This document shows, piece after piece, positions 36,824-44,572 of a stretch of DNA of 64,000 bases (position 1 is its first letter; the number at the start of each line of letters is the position of its first letter). The stretch is from NCBI GenBank assembly GCA_945787845.1, contig CALZJH010000002.1, forward strand, positions 248,001-312,000. Reading direction: 5' to 3'. The notes under the pieces were generated by a model. The model saw only the letters and a list, made by a program, of their open reading frames with translations. It did no database searches and was not told the DNA's origin. This DNA comes from an uncultured Woeseiaceae bacterium (GTDB taxonomy: Bacteria; Pseudomonadota; Gammaproteobacteria; Steroidobacterales; Woeseiaceae). The translations under genes and the position numbers were made by a program.

Positions 36824-37576
36824 TCAGACTCGCAGGGAGTGGCCGGTCAGATCGAGGAACAGATCCTCGAGGTTGGGACGGCGAATCTCACCGTGCGAAA
36901 GATTGATCAGCTTGTCGCCGTAGCGGGCATGCAGGAGGTCTTCGGGCGCACCCTGGGTGATGATCTTACCCTCGTCCATGATCGCAATTTCGTCGCACAA
37001 CACCTGCGCCTCATCCATGTAGTGCGTGGTCAGCACGATGGTTGCGCCGCCAGCCCGGATCGACTGCACCAGATCCCAGAAGTTGCGCCGCGCCTGCGGG
37101 TCGAGTCCGGTCGTCGGCTCATCGAGAAAGATCAGTCGTGGACGATTGACGAGGGCCACGGCGAGCAGCAATCGTTGCCGCTGTCCGCCCGACAGCTTGC
37201 GGTTGTCCCGGTCGAGGAGATCGCCCAGCGAGCACTGCTCGACAATGTCGTCGATGTCGGCCTGACGGTCGTAGAGCGACCTGAACATCGAGATCGTCTC
37301 TCGCACGGTCAGGTAGTCCTGCAGCGCGGTGTTCTGGAACTGGATGCCGGCCTCCTGCCGAAAGCGGCGACCTGCAATCTCGCCGTAGTAGTACACTTCC
37401 CCGGAGGTCGCGCTCGTGACGCCCTCGATAATCTCAACGGTCGTGGTCTTGCCTGCGCCGTTCGGGCCCAGCAGCCCGAAACAGATGCCCTCCGGGACGG
37501 AGAAACTCACGCCGTCGACGGCGCGCACGTCAGGATAGACCTTGACCAGGTCGCGGGCTTCGAGCGCAATAGTCAT
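36824..37576 (-). CDS. ABC transporter ATP-binding protein
   Basis: A 250-residue ATPase of the DrrA/NatA subgroup. Motifs: Walker A GPNGAGKTTTVEII near residue 39, Q-loop FQNTALQDYLTV, signature LSGGQRQRLLLAVAL near 138, Walker B LIFLDEPTTGLD, and switch HYMDEA. It powers the adjacent ABC-2 permease. The short C-terminus lacks extra regulatory domains. A divergent gene for a periplasmic beta-solenoid protein starts 100 bases away. Confidence 0.94.
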   Translation of the reverse strand: MTIALEARDLVKVYPDVRAVDGVSFSVPEGICFGLLGPNGAGKTTTVEIIEGVTSATSGEVYYYGEIAGRRFRQEAGIQFQNTALQDYLTVRETISMFRSLYDRQADIDDIVEQCSLGDLLDRDNRKLSGGQRQRLLLAVALVNRPRLIFLDEPTTGLDPQARRNFWDLVQSIRAGGATIVLTTHYMDEAQVLCDEIAIMDEGKIITQGAPEDLLHARYGDKLINLSHGEIRRPNLEDLFLDLTGHSLRV

Positions 37577-37675
37577 GCCGGAAGGGTACCCGAGGCGTGC
37601 GCCGGCAGCTACTTTGCAACCAAATGGCAGCCGGCGGTATCTAAAGCTTAAGAAACAGACCCAGGGGTGTACAAA

Positions 37676-38401
37676 ATGTCCAAATTCGCATGGAAATCCA
37701 CGTTTACGGTGGGCTTTCTGGCCCTCATGATGTCGGTCCCGGCGCTGGGCGCGTCAATCAACAAGAGCATCAAGATCGCGGCCGGCGAGGAGTCGGGTGG
37801 TGCCACGTCCGTCAATGGCAGCATCACGGTCGGCCCGGACGCCACTGTGACCGGTAACCTCAAAACAGTGAACGGCTCGATACGCATCGATGACAGGGCC
37901 AGCATTGAGGGAGCGGCGACAGTCAATGGCGGGCTAAGACTGGCTGACAATGTTCGCGCCGAGAGCCTGGCGACCGTCAATGGCAGCATCAATGTGGGTG
38001 ACGACGGCGAAATTTCGGGCGAAGTCGGTGCTGTCAACGGCCGGATCTCCCTGAACAGGGGCACGCGCGTCGGCGACGACGTGGGTAACGTCAATGGCCA
38101 GATTGGTGTGGCCGGCGCCGAAGTTGGCGGTGACGTCACGACTGTGAACGGCGACATCGAGCTGTCCGACGGTGCCGTCGTCAAGGGTGACGTGGTCGTC
38201 GAAAAACCGAGCAACTGGTCCTGGGGCAAGGAAAAGAGCCGCAAGCCCAGAATCGTGATTGGCCCGGGGAGTCGTGTGGAAGGCACGATTCGTCTCGAAC
38301 GCGAGGTAGAACTGTTCATCTCCGAGTCGGCCGAGGTTGGCGGGGTGAGCGGCGAGATGACGATGGATGACGCGGTTCGCTTCGAGGGCGATCGCCCTTA
38401 A
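37676..38401 (+). CDS. exported beta-solenoid protein with VNG repeats (bactofilin-like)
   Basis: A 241-residue precursor with signal peptide (MSKFAWKSTFTVGFLALMMSVPALGA). The rest is at least seven repeats of 18-20 residues carrying a VNG motif: SVNGSITVG, TVNGSIRID, TVNGGLRLA, TVNGSINVG, AVNGRISLN, NVNGQIGVA and TVNGDIELS. This is a right-handed beta-solenoid of the DUF4097/polymer-forming type seen in bactofilins, but exported. A basic segment (WGKEKSRKPRI) interrupts the last turns. AGGGG lies eight bases before ATG 37676. Function is unknown; a periplasmic scaffold or adhesin is possible. Confidence 0.7.
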   Translation: MSKFAWKSTFTVGFLALMMSVPALGASINKSIKIAAGEESGGATSVNGSITVGPDATVTGNLKTVNGSIRIDDRASIEGAATVNGGLRLADNVRAESLATVNGSINVGDDGEISGEVGAVNGRISLNRGTRVGDDVGNVNGQIGVAGAEVGGDVTTVNGDIELSDGAVVKGDVVVEKPSNWSWGKEKSRKPRIVIGPGSRVEGTIRLEREVELFISESAEVGGVSGEMTMDDAVRFEGDRP

Positions 38402-38412
38402 GATCCCGTAGA

Positions 38413-39177
38413 ATGGCTGGCGTGCAAACGGCAGCAACCCAATTACCGCTTTTCGCGGACGCAGACGAGCCCGACATCATGTCGGGCTTTTCTGTGCGTG
38501 AGAGCGGGCGGGCGAAGCGCCTGTCGATCAAGGTTTTTCCGCGCGGGCGTGTCGAAGTCGTCGTCCCGAAACGAACGCGGGCTGCCGACGTGCGCGAATT
38601 TGTCGAGGCGCACAAGGACTGGATCCGCAGCGCCAGGGCGTCATTTGCGGCAGAACATCCGCCGGAGCCCTTTGCGCTGCCCGTCAGCGTTCGACTGCCT
38701 GGCATAGACCGGAACTTCTGCGTGCGCTACGAGCGCGACAACGGCAGCAAGTCCGTGCGCTACCGCGTACGTGGCAACACGGTGGTGTTGTCCGGCCAGA
38801 CCCGGGACGAGATGCTGTGCGTAGCGGCGCTCAAGCGTTGGCTCGTGGCGCTCGGCAAGAAAGAGATGCTGCCCATGCTTCGTGCCCTGTCATCGGAGAC
38901 GAATAACTCCTTCAAGAAAATGCATGTCCGTGGGCAGAAGACCTGCTGGGGAAGTCATTCCAGTACCGGGACGATCAGCCTGAACTACTGCCTGATGTTC
39001 CTGGAGCCGCGACACCTGCGTTACGTGATGATTCACGAGCTTTGCCATGCGCGTCACATGAATCACTCGCAGCGCTTCTGGCGCCTTGTCGGTCAGTTCG
39101 AGCCGTCCTACCGGCGGCTGGACAAGGACCTCAACCACTGCTGGAAGCGCATTCCAACATGGCTTGGAATATACTAG
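38413..39177 (+). CDS. YgjP-like zinc metallopeptidase (DUF45/WLM type)
   Basis: A 254-residue cytosolic protein with the zincin motif H208-E-L-C-H212 and a third ligand at H218 (ARHMNHSQRFW). KTCWGSHSSTGTISLNYCLMFLEP just before it is the conserved core of the YgjP/DUF45 family, whose members resemble SprT and Wss1-type proteases acting on protein-DNA crosslinks. The N-terminal half is a mixed beta domain (AKRLSIKVFPRGRVEVVVP). It begins 11 bases after the solenoid gene. The substrate is unknown. Confidence 0.88.
   Translation: MAGVQTAATQLPLFADADEPDIMSGFSVRESGRAKRLSIKVFPRGRVEVVVPKRTRAADVREFVEAHKDWIRSARASFAAEHPPEPFALPVSVRLPGIDRNFCVRYERDNGSKSVRYRVRGNTVVLSGQTRDEMLCVAALKRWLVALGKKEMLPMLRALSSETNNSFKKMHVRGQKTCWGSHSSTGTISLNYCLMFLEPRHLRYVMIHELCHARHMNHSQRFWRLVGQFEPSYRRLDKDLNHCWKRIPTWLGIY
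39151..39170. repeat. perfect inverted repeat upstream of the metal-uptake cluster
   Basis: ATTCCAA (39151-39157) and TTGGAAT (39164-39170) flank CATGGC, itself nearly symmetric. TATACT, a good -10 match, begins at 39170, and the first gene of the zinc cluster starts 50 bases later. The site could be an operator, but it lies inside the last codons of the metallopeptidase gene and does not resemble the known Zur consensus. Confidence 0.3.
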
Positions 39178-39220
39178 CCTGCCAGCTGAACTGCGATCTG
39201 GTCTCCCGGTCAAATGATCC

Positions 39221-39499
39221 ATGACGATTACACGCCGACATCTATGCCTTGCGCTTCTCGTTGCCCTGCTGATTGGGCACGTTGGCATTGCTGTGCATGC
39301 GGCAACCCATGTCTCCGGCGATGCGGCGGACTGTGAGCTATGCAGCTCCTTTAGCAATACGGCGCATGCAACGGCCGACCCTGAACGGCATGAAATACCG
39401 GATGCCCGGCACCTCTACGCGCTGCCCGACCCGGAGGCCGCTTCCAATGCGCGTTCCGATGCCCCTTATCATCCGCGCGGCCCGCCTTGGTCTGACTGA
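39221..39499 (+). CDS. small exported His/Cys-rich protein
   Basis: A 92-residue precursor: signal peptide MTITRRHLCLALLVALLIGHVG, then a short mature chain with HAATH and CELC, followed by more histidines in HATADPERHEIPDARH and YHPRG. The H-x-x-x-H plus C-x-x-C pattern suggests metal binding, similar to DUF2946-type small proteins found beside copper or zinc transport genes. It is 45 bases upstream of an outer-membrane porin, and a binding protein and a permease follow, so a zinc-handling role is likely by context. It was not recognised as a named family. Confidence 0.6.
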   Translation: MTITRRHLCLALLVALLIGHVGIAVHAATHVSGDAADCELCSSFSNTAHATADPERHEIPDARHLYALPDPEAASNARSDAPYHPRGPPWSD

Positions 39500-39544
39500 A
39501 CAATCCCAACCCGTTTCAGTTATACAGATTAAGGAGGCGATACC

Positions 39545-40699
39545 ATGCGTGTCGTATTGATTAGCAGCGTCGTTGCGGCGCTCACCGTACTGGTCCCTGG
39601 TGGCGCAGCCGCACAGGATTCCGAAATTGGAGAATTGCGTGCCGCCGTTGAGGCGCTGCGCAGTGACTATGAAGCTCGAATAGCCGAGCTCGAACAACGC
39701 CTGGCGGTCGCCGAGCAAAACGCGGCACAAAGCCTGAACACGGCGGCCCCTGTTGCAGCTCCTGTTGCGACCCAGGCAGCTCAAGGCCGTGCGGATGCCG
39801 CATTCAACCCCGCGATTGGCGTCGTATTCCAAGGCTTCCTGAATGGCGTCGAGGGCCCGGCTGGCGAGGAAGAGGGTTTCGCGGTTGGCGAGACCGAACT
39901 CATCATGAGTGCCAATGTCGATGACAAGTTCGCGGCCTACCTCACGGCGGCGCTTGCGTTCGAAGACGGCGAGTCCGAGTTTGAACTCGAAGAGGCCTGG
40001 GTCGAGACGACGGCGTTGCCGGCCGGACTGAGTGCGCGTTTGGGCCGCATGTTCTCGGGCATCGGCTACCTTAATGCGCGGCACATGCACACCTGGGACT
40101 TTGCTGACCAGGCGCTGCCTTACGATGCGTTCCTGGACGGACGCTACGTCGACAACGGCGTCCGGGTACGCTGGCTCGCGCCCACCGACCTCTATGTCGA
40201 ACTCGCCGGCGAGATCATGCAGGGAGAGGGCGATCCGTCGGGTCTCGGTTCGTACACGGTGTTCGGCAATGTCGGCGGCGATGTCGGCACGAGCCACAGC
40301 TGGCTGGCGGGCCTGTCGCATCTCGAGCAGGATTCGGGGCAGCAACTGGATATCGCGCACTTCGTCTGGAAATGGGCGCCCGACGGTAACTGGCGGCAGA
40401 AGAACCTCATTTTCCAGGCTGAGTACCTTGAGAATCGCGATATCGTGACCGACAGCGGCTGGTACGCGCAGGCGGTCTACCAGCCGGTGCCGCGCTGGCG
40501 TTTTGGTGCACGGGTCGACTCGGTGGATCTCGAGGCCGACGATCCGCGCCGCTACAGCGTTATGCTGGACTGGTCCAACAGTGAGTTTAGTCGGCTGCGC
40601 TTTCAGGCCTCACGCAGCGACAGCGACCTGGGTGACGAAAATGCCTGGACCCTGCAATACATCCACAGTATCGGGGCACACGGCGCGCATGCGTTCTAG
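39545..40699 (+). CDS. outer-membrane porin-like protein of the metal-uptake cluster
   Basis: A 384-residue precursor with signal peptide (ending GGAAAQ), an N-terminal coiled coil (IGELRAAVEALRSDYEARI and following, residues 27-58), an Ala/Pro linker, and a barrel of about 300 residues with alternating strands (YLTAALAFEDGE, FELEEAWVETTAL, YSVMLDWSNSEFSRLRF). The C-terminal SIGAHGAHAF ends in Phe and holds two histidines. The layout resembles OprO/phosphate-selective-porin-like proteins; its place directly before the binding protein suggests zinc or another divalent metal. It has GGAGG-like purines before the ATG (AAGGAGG at 39531-39537). Confidence 0.7.
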   Translation: MRVVLISSVVAALTVLVPGGAAAQDSEIGELRAAVEALRSDYEARIAELEQRLAVAEQNAAQSLNTAAPVAAPVATQAAQGRADAAFNPAIGVVFQGFLNGVEGPAGEEEGFAVGETELIMSANVDDKFAAYLTAALAFEDGESEFELEEAWVETTALPAGLSARLGRMFSGIGYLNARHMHTWDFADQALPYDAFLDGRYVDNGVRVRWLAPTDLYVELAGEIMQGEGDPSGLGSYTVFGNVGGDVGTSHSWLAGLSHLEQDSGQQLDIAHFVWKWAPDGNWRQKNLIFQAEYLENRDIVTDSGWYAQAVYQPVPRWRFGARVDSVDLEADDPRRYSVMLDWSNSEFSRLRFQASRSDSDLGDENAWTLQYIHSIGAHGAHAF

Positions 40700-40708
40700 G
40701 AGGCAGTC

Positions 40709-41611
40709 ATGAAGCGACTCATCCTGACCGTCCTGCTGGCCGTTGCGTCGGGGCCGGTCGCCGCGGAACTCAGGGTATTTGCCTGTGAGCCCGAGTGGGC
40801 GGCCCTGGCCGACGAGGTCGGCGGTGACCTCGTCGCGACCTACAGCGCGACGACGGCGTTGCAGGATCCGCACTATATCCAGGCCCGACCGAGCCTGATC
40901 GCCAAGGTCCGGCGGGCAGACCTTCTTGTCTGCAGCGGCGCGCAGCTGGAAATCGGCTGGTTGCCGGCGCTGCTGCAAAAGGCGAACAACCGGAAGGTGA
41001 TGCCCGGCACCGATGGCTACTTCGAGGCCAGCAATTTTGTTCTGCGTGCCGATGCCACGGCGAATGTCGATCGTTCACAGGGCGACATTCACCCGCAGGG
41101 GAATCCGCATATCCAGACAAACCCGCACAACCTGGCCGCCGTGGCCAGGGCAATGGCGCGGAGAATGTCAAAGATAGACCCTGAAAATACAGCGACTTAT
41201 GAGTCAAACTTAAATGACTTTATGAGTCGATGGCAGGCGGCGATCCAACGCTGGGAGGCGGCGGCGGAGCCGCTGCGGGGCAAGCGTGTCATTACGCATC
41301 ACAAGTCCTGGGTGTATCTCGTTCGCTGGCTGGGCCTCGAGGAGGTCGCCCATCTTGAGGCCATCGCCGGATTGCCCCCCACGGCGACGCATTTAAGCAG
41401 GCTGACGACCCGGTTCGCCGACGGCGGCGCCGATGTTATCGTCAGGTCGCCCTACCAGGATGCGAAGCCCTCGCGCTGGCTGTCCGAGCGCATCAGCGTG
41501 CCGGCCGTGGTGCTGCCCCTGACCGTTGGCGGCACTGATAGGGCGGTCGACTTGTTCGGTATGTTCGACGACATTCTGGCCCGACTGACGGGAGCCCTGG
41601 ACAATGCTTGA
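40709..41611 (+). CDS. metal ABC transporter substrate-binding protein (ZnuA-like)
   Basis: A 300-residue periplasmic protein of cluster A-I binding proteins that capture Zn2+ or Mn2+. Signal peptide MKRLILTVLLAVASGPVAA is followed by two lobes with the metal ligands: His in QDPHYIQARPS, His in GNPHIQTNPHN, and His in THHKSWVYLVRWLGL; the last acidic ligand is probably in SPYQDAKPS. The long His/Asp-rich loop of E. coli ZnuA is missing. Its last eight bases overlap the permease gene. Which metal it binds is inferred, not proven. Confidence 0.85.
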   Translation: MKRLILTVLLAVASGPVAAELRVFACEPEWAALADEVGGDLVATYSATTALQDPHYIQARPSLIAKVRRADLLVCSGAQLEIGWLPALLQKANNRKVMPGTDGYFEASNFVLRADATANVDRSQGDIHPQGNPHIQTNPHNLAAVARAMARRMSKIDPENTATYESNLNDFMSRWQAAIQRWEAAAEPLRGKRVITHHKSWVYLVRWLGLEEVAHLEAIAGLPPTATHLSRLTTRFADGGADVIVRSPYQDAKPSRWLSERISVPAVVLPLTVGGTDRAVDLFGMFDDILARLTGALDNA

Positions 41612-42368
41612 TGTCCTGGACTGGAGCATCATCGGCCCGGCATTTGTTGCCGGTCTGATCGTGCTCAGCACACACGTGCCACTGGGCCAGGAAGTGTTGC
41701 GGCGCGGCATTATCTTTATCGACCTGGCCATTGCGCAGGTTGCGGGTCTCGGTGTTATCGCGGCCTACGCCATGGAATGGGACCCAGAGGGTATCGAAGT
41801 GCAGCTGGCGGCTGTCGGTGCGGCGCTGCTTGCGGCATTCGGGCTGCACTGGACGGAAAAACGCTGGACCCGAATCCAGGAACCGCTGATCGGCACGCTC
41901 TTTATTCTGGCCGCGACGGGCGGCATCCTGCTGCTGGCTGGGAATCCACATGGCAGCGAACATCTCAAGGACCTGCTGGTCGGACAGATTCTCTGGACCA
42001 CCTGGTCGTCACTTTGGCCTGTCGCCTTGCTGTACGCCGCCGCGCTCGTCATCTGGTTCTGGCTGCACCCGCGCTCGGGCGGACTGATTTTCTACCTGGT
42101 GTTCGCCGTTGTCGTGACAGCCTCGGTGCAAATCGTCGGTATCTACCTCGTATTTGCGAGTCTCATCATCCCGGCGCTCGCGACGGTTGGCATGAAGCGT
42201 GGCAACCGGCTGCTGGCTGGCTACGTCATCGGGGCCTTGTCTTACCTGCTGGGTATCGTTGTCTCGTTCTGGCTCGATCTGCCGACGGGGGCGGTTATCG
42301 TCTGGAGTATGGCCGCCGTGGCATTGCTCGCCGGTTTAACGATCGCCGACAAACGAGAAAGCACCTGA
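41604..42368 (+). CDS. metal ABC transporter permease (ZnuB-like)
   Basis: A 254-residue inner-membrane protein with seven to eight hydrophobic helices. VPLGQEVLRRGIIFIDLAIAQVAGLG is the conserved first cytoplasmic segment of the ABC-3 family, and VVVTASVQIVGIYLVFASLIIPALA is the core transmembrane pair. ABC-3 permeases need an ATPase (ZnuC) for zinc import, but none follows: the next gene is btuB on the other strand. A distant ATPase must supply energy, or the system works differently. Confidence 0.88.
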   Translation: MLDVLDWSIIGPAFVAGLIVLSTHVPLGQEVLRRGIIFIDLAIAQVAGLGVIAAYAMEWDPEGIEVQLAAVGAALLAAFGLHWTEKRWTRIQEPLIGTLFILAATGGILLLAGNPHGSEHLKDLLVGQILWTTWSSLWPVALLYAAALVIWFWLHPRSGGLIFYLVFAVVVTASVQIVGIYLVFASLIIPALATVGMKRGNRLLAGYVIGALSYLLGIVVSFWLDLPTGAVIVWSMAAVALLAGLTIADKREST

Positions 42369-42400
42369 GACCGGACGCTTGCCCGGACTCAGGTTGCCGC

Positions 42401-44305
42401 CTATTGGCTGAAATTGACCTGGATTCCGGCGTAGGCCGCGCGGCCCTGGGTACGATAGCCGTAGACCTGTTCATACTCTGTGTCGAGTAGGTTTGTGGCC
42501 CTGATAAACAGCTTTGTTGTTTCGGTCACGTCGTACTGGGCGGTCAGGTCCAGTAGCCAGTAGTTCTGCAGCGTCACCACTTCCGATGGGTCGGGCCACG
42601 GCGGGAAGAAGATGTCCTGTCGCGTGCCGCCATAGTCTGCTGCAAGTGTTACGCGGCCACGCTCCTCCTGGAAACTGTAGCCCGCCTGGATGTTGCCCGC
42701 ATGCCTGGGTCGCCGCAGTTCAGGCGCGCCGTTTTCGCTCGCGTCAGTGTAGGTATAGTTCATGTCCAGGTTGAGCTGCTCCGAGACGTCCCAGCTTGCG
42801 CCGAGCTCGACGCCGCTGCGCTTGCTGGTCGTCGCCAGGTTGTCCGCGGTGAACAGGAACGTATCCGGGTCGAAGACGAAGCCATCAATCTCATCCCTGA
42901 TGTCCTGCTTGAAAATGGCGACCTGGATGTTGACGGCGTCCGCGATGCGCCGGTCGATACCAATGTCGTACGACGTTGAGCGCTCGGGTTTCAAATCGGG
43001 GTTGCCGATGAACTGTCCGGGGAAGAAACCGAAGCGCTCGACAAAGGTCGGCGTCTTCTGGCCGGTACCTATGTTGGCGCGCAGCGTGGCGCGATCGTTC
43101 AGGGCCCACGCCACTGAGGCCCGGCCGGTCACAATGTCGTCAAAATCGCTGTTGTTGTCAGTGCGCAGACTGACCAGGTAGGTAAAGTTTTCCGATGCGT
43201 GTCCCTGGAAATCCGCAATGACGCTGGTCACGTCCATCTCCTGGTCCTGGTTCGGGTCGCCAAAGCCAACCTTACCGCGTTGCCGGAAGGTGGTTTCCTC
43301 GTGCTCCAGGGCCAGTGACAGGACATTGTCGCCGAGTGCGAGATCGGCTTGGTACGCCAATGACAAGCGATCGGATGCCGACGACGACACCTGTGAACCA
43401 TCAACGATATCGCGATGATCGCTGTCAAAGTAGCGAACGCCAAGGTGATGCGTGGCACGACTCTCCCCGGTTCCTACAGTCAGTCCGGCATGCGCAAAAT
43501 TTTGCGTTGAGTCCGTTGCGACGTCCGAATCGGCAGGCAGACCCGTAACAAAGAAATCCACCGCGTCGAACTGCGAATAGGCGTCCACGGAACGAATGCC
43601 CATTCTTAGCGTGACCGCGTTTGAAGCCTGAATGCGGGCATTGAGGGACGCTGTCGACATATCGGCGTCGTCTTTCTCATCGCCCGTGCGTGAGACATTG
43701 CTGCCGTCGGTGCTGAGTTGTTCGAACCCGAGGCCTACCGACCATTTGTCACCACCGAAACCGCCACTGAGGGAACCATTGACGGTACTTTCGGAACCAC
43801 CTTCGAGATAGCCGCTGAAGCCCCTGGCGTCGCTGCCGGAGCGCGTGATGATGTGCACGACGCCGCCGATCGCGTCGCTTCCCCACAGCGCACTCTGTGG
43901 GCCACGTACGATTTCAATGCGTTCAATATTCGCGGTCGCAAGGTACTCCCAGCGAAATTCATCGCCCGTTGCAGGATCGTTGGCTCTAACGCCATCAATG
44001 AGGACCAGCACCTGGTTTGCCTCCGAGCCACGTACACGCACCTGCGTCTGTGAGCCGAGGACTCCACTGTGACTGACGGCAAAACCCGGCACTGCACGCA
44101 GCAGGTCAGCAACGTATCGTGCCTGGCGGTGTTCAATGTCCTTTCGAGTCAGCACGGTGACGGCGGATCCGACATCGCCGGCGTTAATCGGCGCGCGCGC
44201 ACCCGTGACGATGATTTGATCGAGCGGCTGGGTGTCGGCGAATGCGCCGGGTGCGCAGAACAGGCTGGCGGCGGTGGTCGCCAGGAGAACGGGCAGTGCT
44301 TGCAT
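42401..44305 (-). CDS. btuB: TonB-dependent vitamin B12 receptor
   Basis: An outer-membrane receptor that imports cobalamin using TonB energy. The 634-residue precursor has a signal peptide (to GAFA), the TonB box QPLDQIIVTG, a plug (DVGSAVTVLTRKDIEHRQARYVADLLRAVPG, then GVRANDP and RIEIVRGPQSALWGSDAIGGVVHII), and a 22-strand barrel ending in YAGIQVNFSQ. A cobalamin riboswitch lies directly upstream, which strongly supports B12 as ligand. It converges on the zinc permease gene, 32 bases away. Confidence 0.93.
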   Translation of the reverse strand: MQALPVLLATTAASLFCAPGAFADTQPLDQIIVTGARAPINAGDVGSAVTVLTRKDIEHRQARYVADLLRAVPGFAVSHSGVLGSQTQVRVRGSEANQVLVLIDGVRANDPATGDEFRWEYLATANIERIEIVRGPQSALWGSDAIGGVVHIITRSGSDARGFSGYLEGGSESTVNGSLSGGFGGDKWSVGLGFEQLSTDGSNVSRTGDEKDDADMSTASLNARIQASNAVTLRMGIRSVDAYSQFDAVDFFVTGLPADSDVATDSTQNFAHAGLTVGTGESRATHHLGVRYFDSDHRDIVDGSQVSSSASDRLSLAYQADLALGDNVLSLALEHEETTFRQRGKVGFGDPNQDQEMDVTSVIADFQGHASENFTYLVSLRTDNNSDFDDIVTGRASVAWALNDRATLRANIGTGQKTPTFVERFGFFPGQFIGNPDLKPERSTSYDIGIDRRIADAVNIQVAIFKQDIRDEIDGFVFDPDTFLFTADNLATTSKRSGVELGASWDVSEQLNLDMNYTYTDASENGAPELRRPRHAGNIQAGYSFQEERGRVTLAADYGGTRQDIFFPPWPDPSEVVTLQNYWLLDLTAQYDVTETTKLFIRATNLLDTEYEQVYGYRTQGRAAYAGIQVNFSQ

Positions 44306-44315
44306 GGTCTCTCCC

Positions 44316-44335
44316 TCGCGTCTTCCCCGACGCGA
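44316..44335 (-). promoter_or_regulatory. hairpin next to the btuB ribosome site
   Basis: On the reverse strand TCGCGTC (44335-44329) and GACGCGA (44322-44316) form a perfect 7-base stem with loop GGGGAA, directly upstream of the GGGAGAG ribosome site and 10 bases before the btuB start. It is the probable expression platform of the cobalamin riboswitch, controlling access to the ribosome site. The switching partner is not identified. Confidence 0.45.
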
Positions 44336-44349
44336 CTGAAAGTGGGTTT

Positions 44350-44520
44350 GTCGCCTGGCCGGTCTCCGGACTCATGAGTGGCTTCTGCCGTGTCGATCGC
44401 CTTCCCACGCGGTCTGCGCAGTGGCTCGATGATCGACTAACTCATTCACCGTTGCGGGGGCAGTGACGGGATTGCCTTGGCCTGATTGCGGCTGGCGCAC
44501 CGTCTTCCCGATTAAACGTC
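44350..44520 (-). promoter_or_regulatory. cobalamin (B12) riboswitch
   Basis: Read on the reverse strand, this leader has the conserved elements in order: TTTAATCGGGAAGACGGTGCG (5' part, near 44518-44498), CACTGCCCCCGCAACGGTGA (44465-44446), GCCACTGCGCAG with GTGGGAAGGC (near 44425-44400), and the B12 box GAGTCCGGAGACCGGCC (44373-44357). The element precedes btuB, a standard target, and when adenosylcobalamin is bound would block translation or transcription of the receptor gene. Confidence 0.93.
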
Positions 44521-44572
44521 GTTCGTGAAACGACCGACGTCACCTTGCGAATTCGTCAGCGATAGTGCCTGA

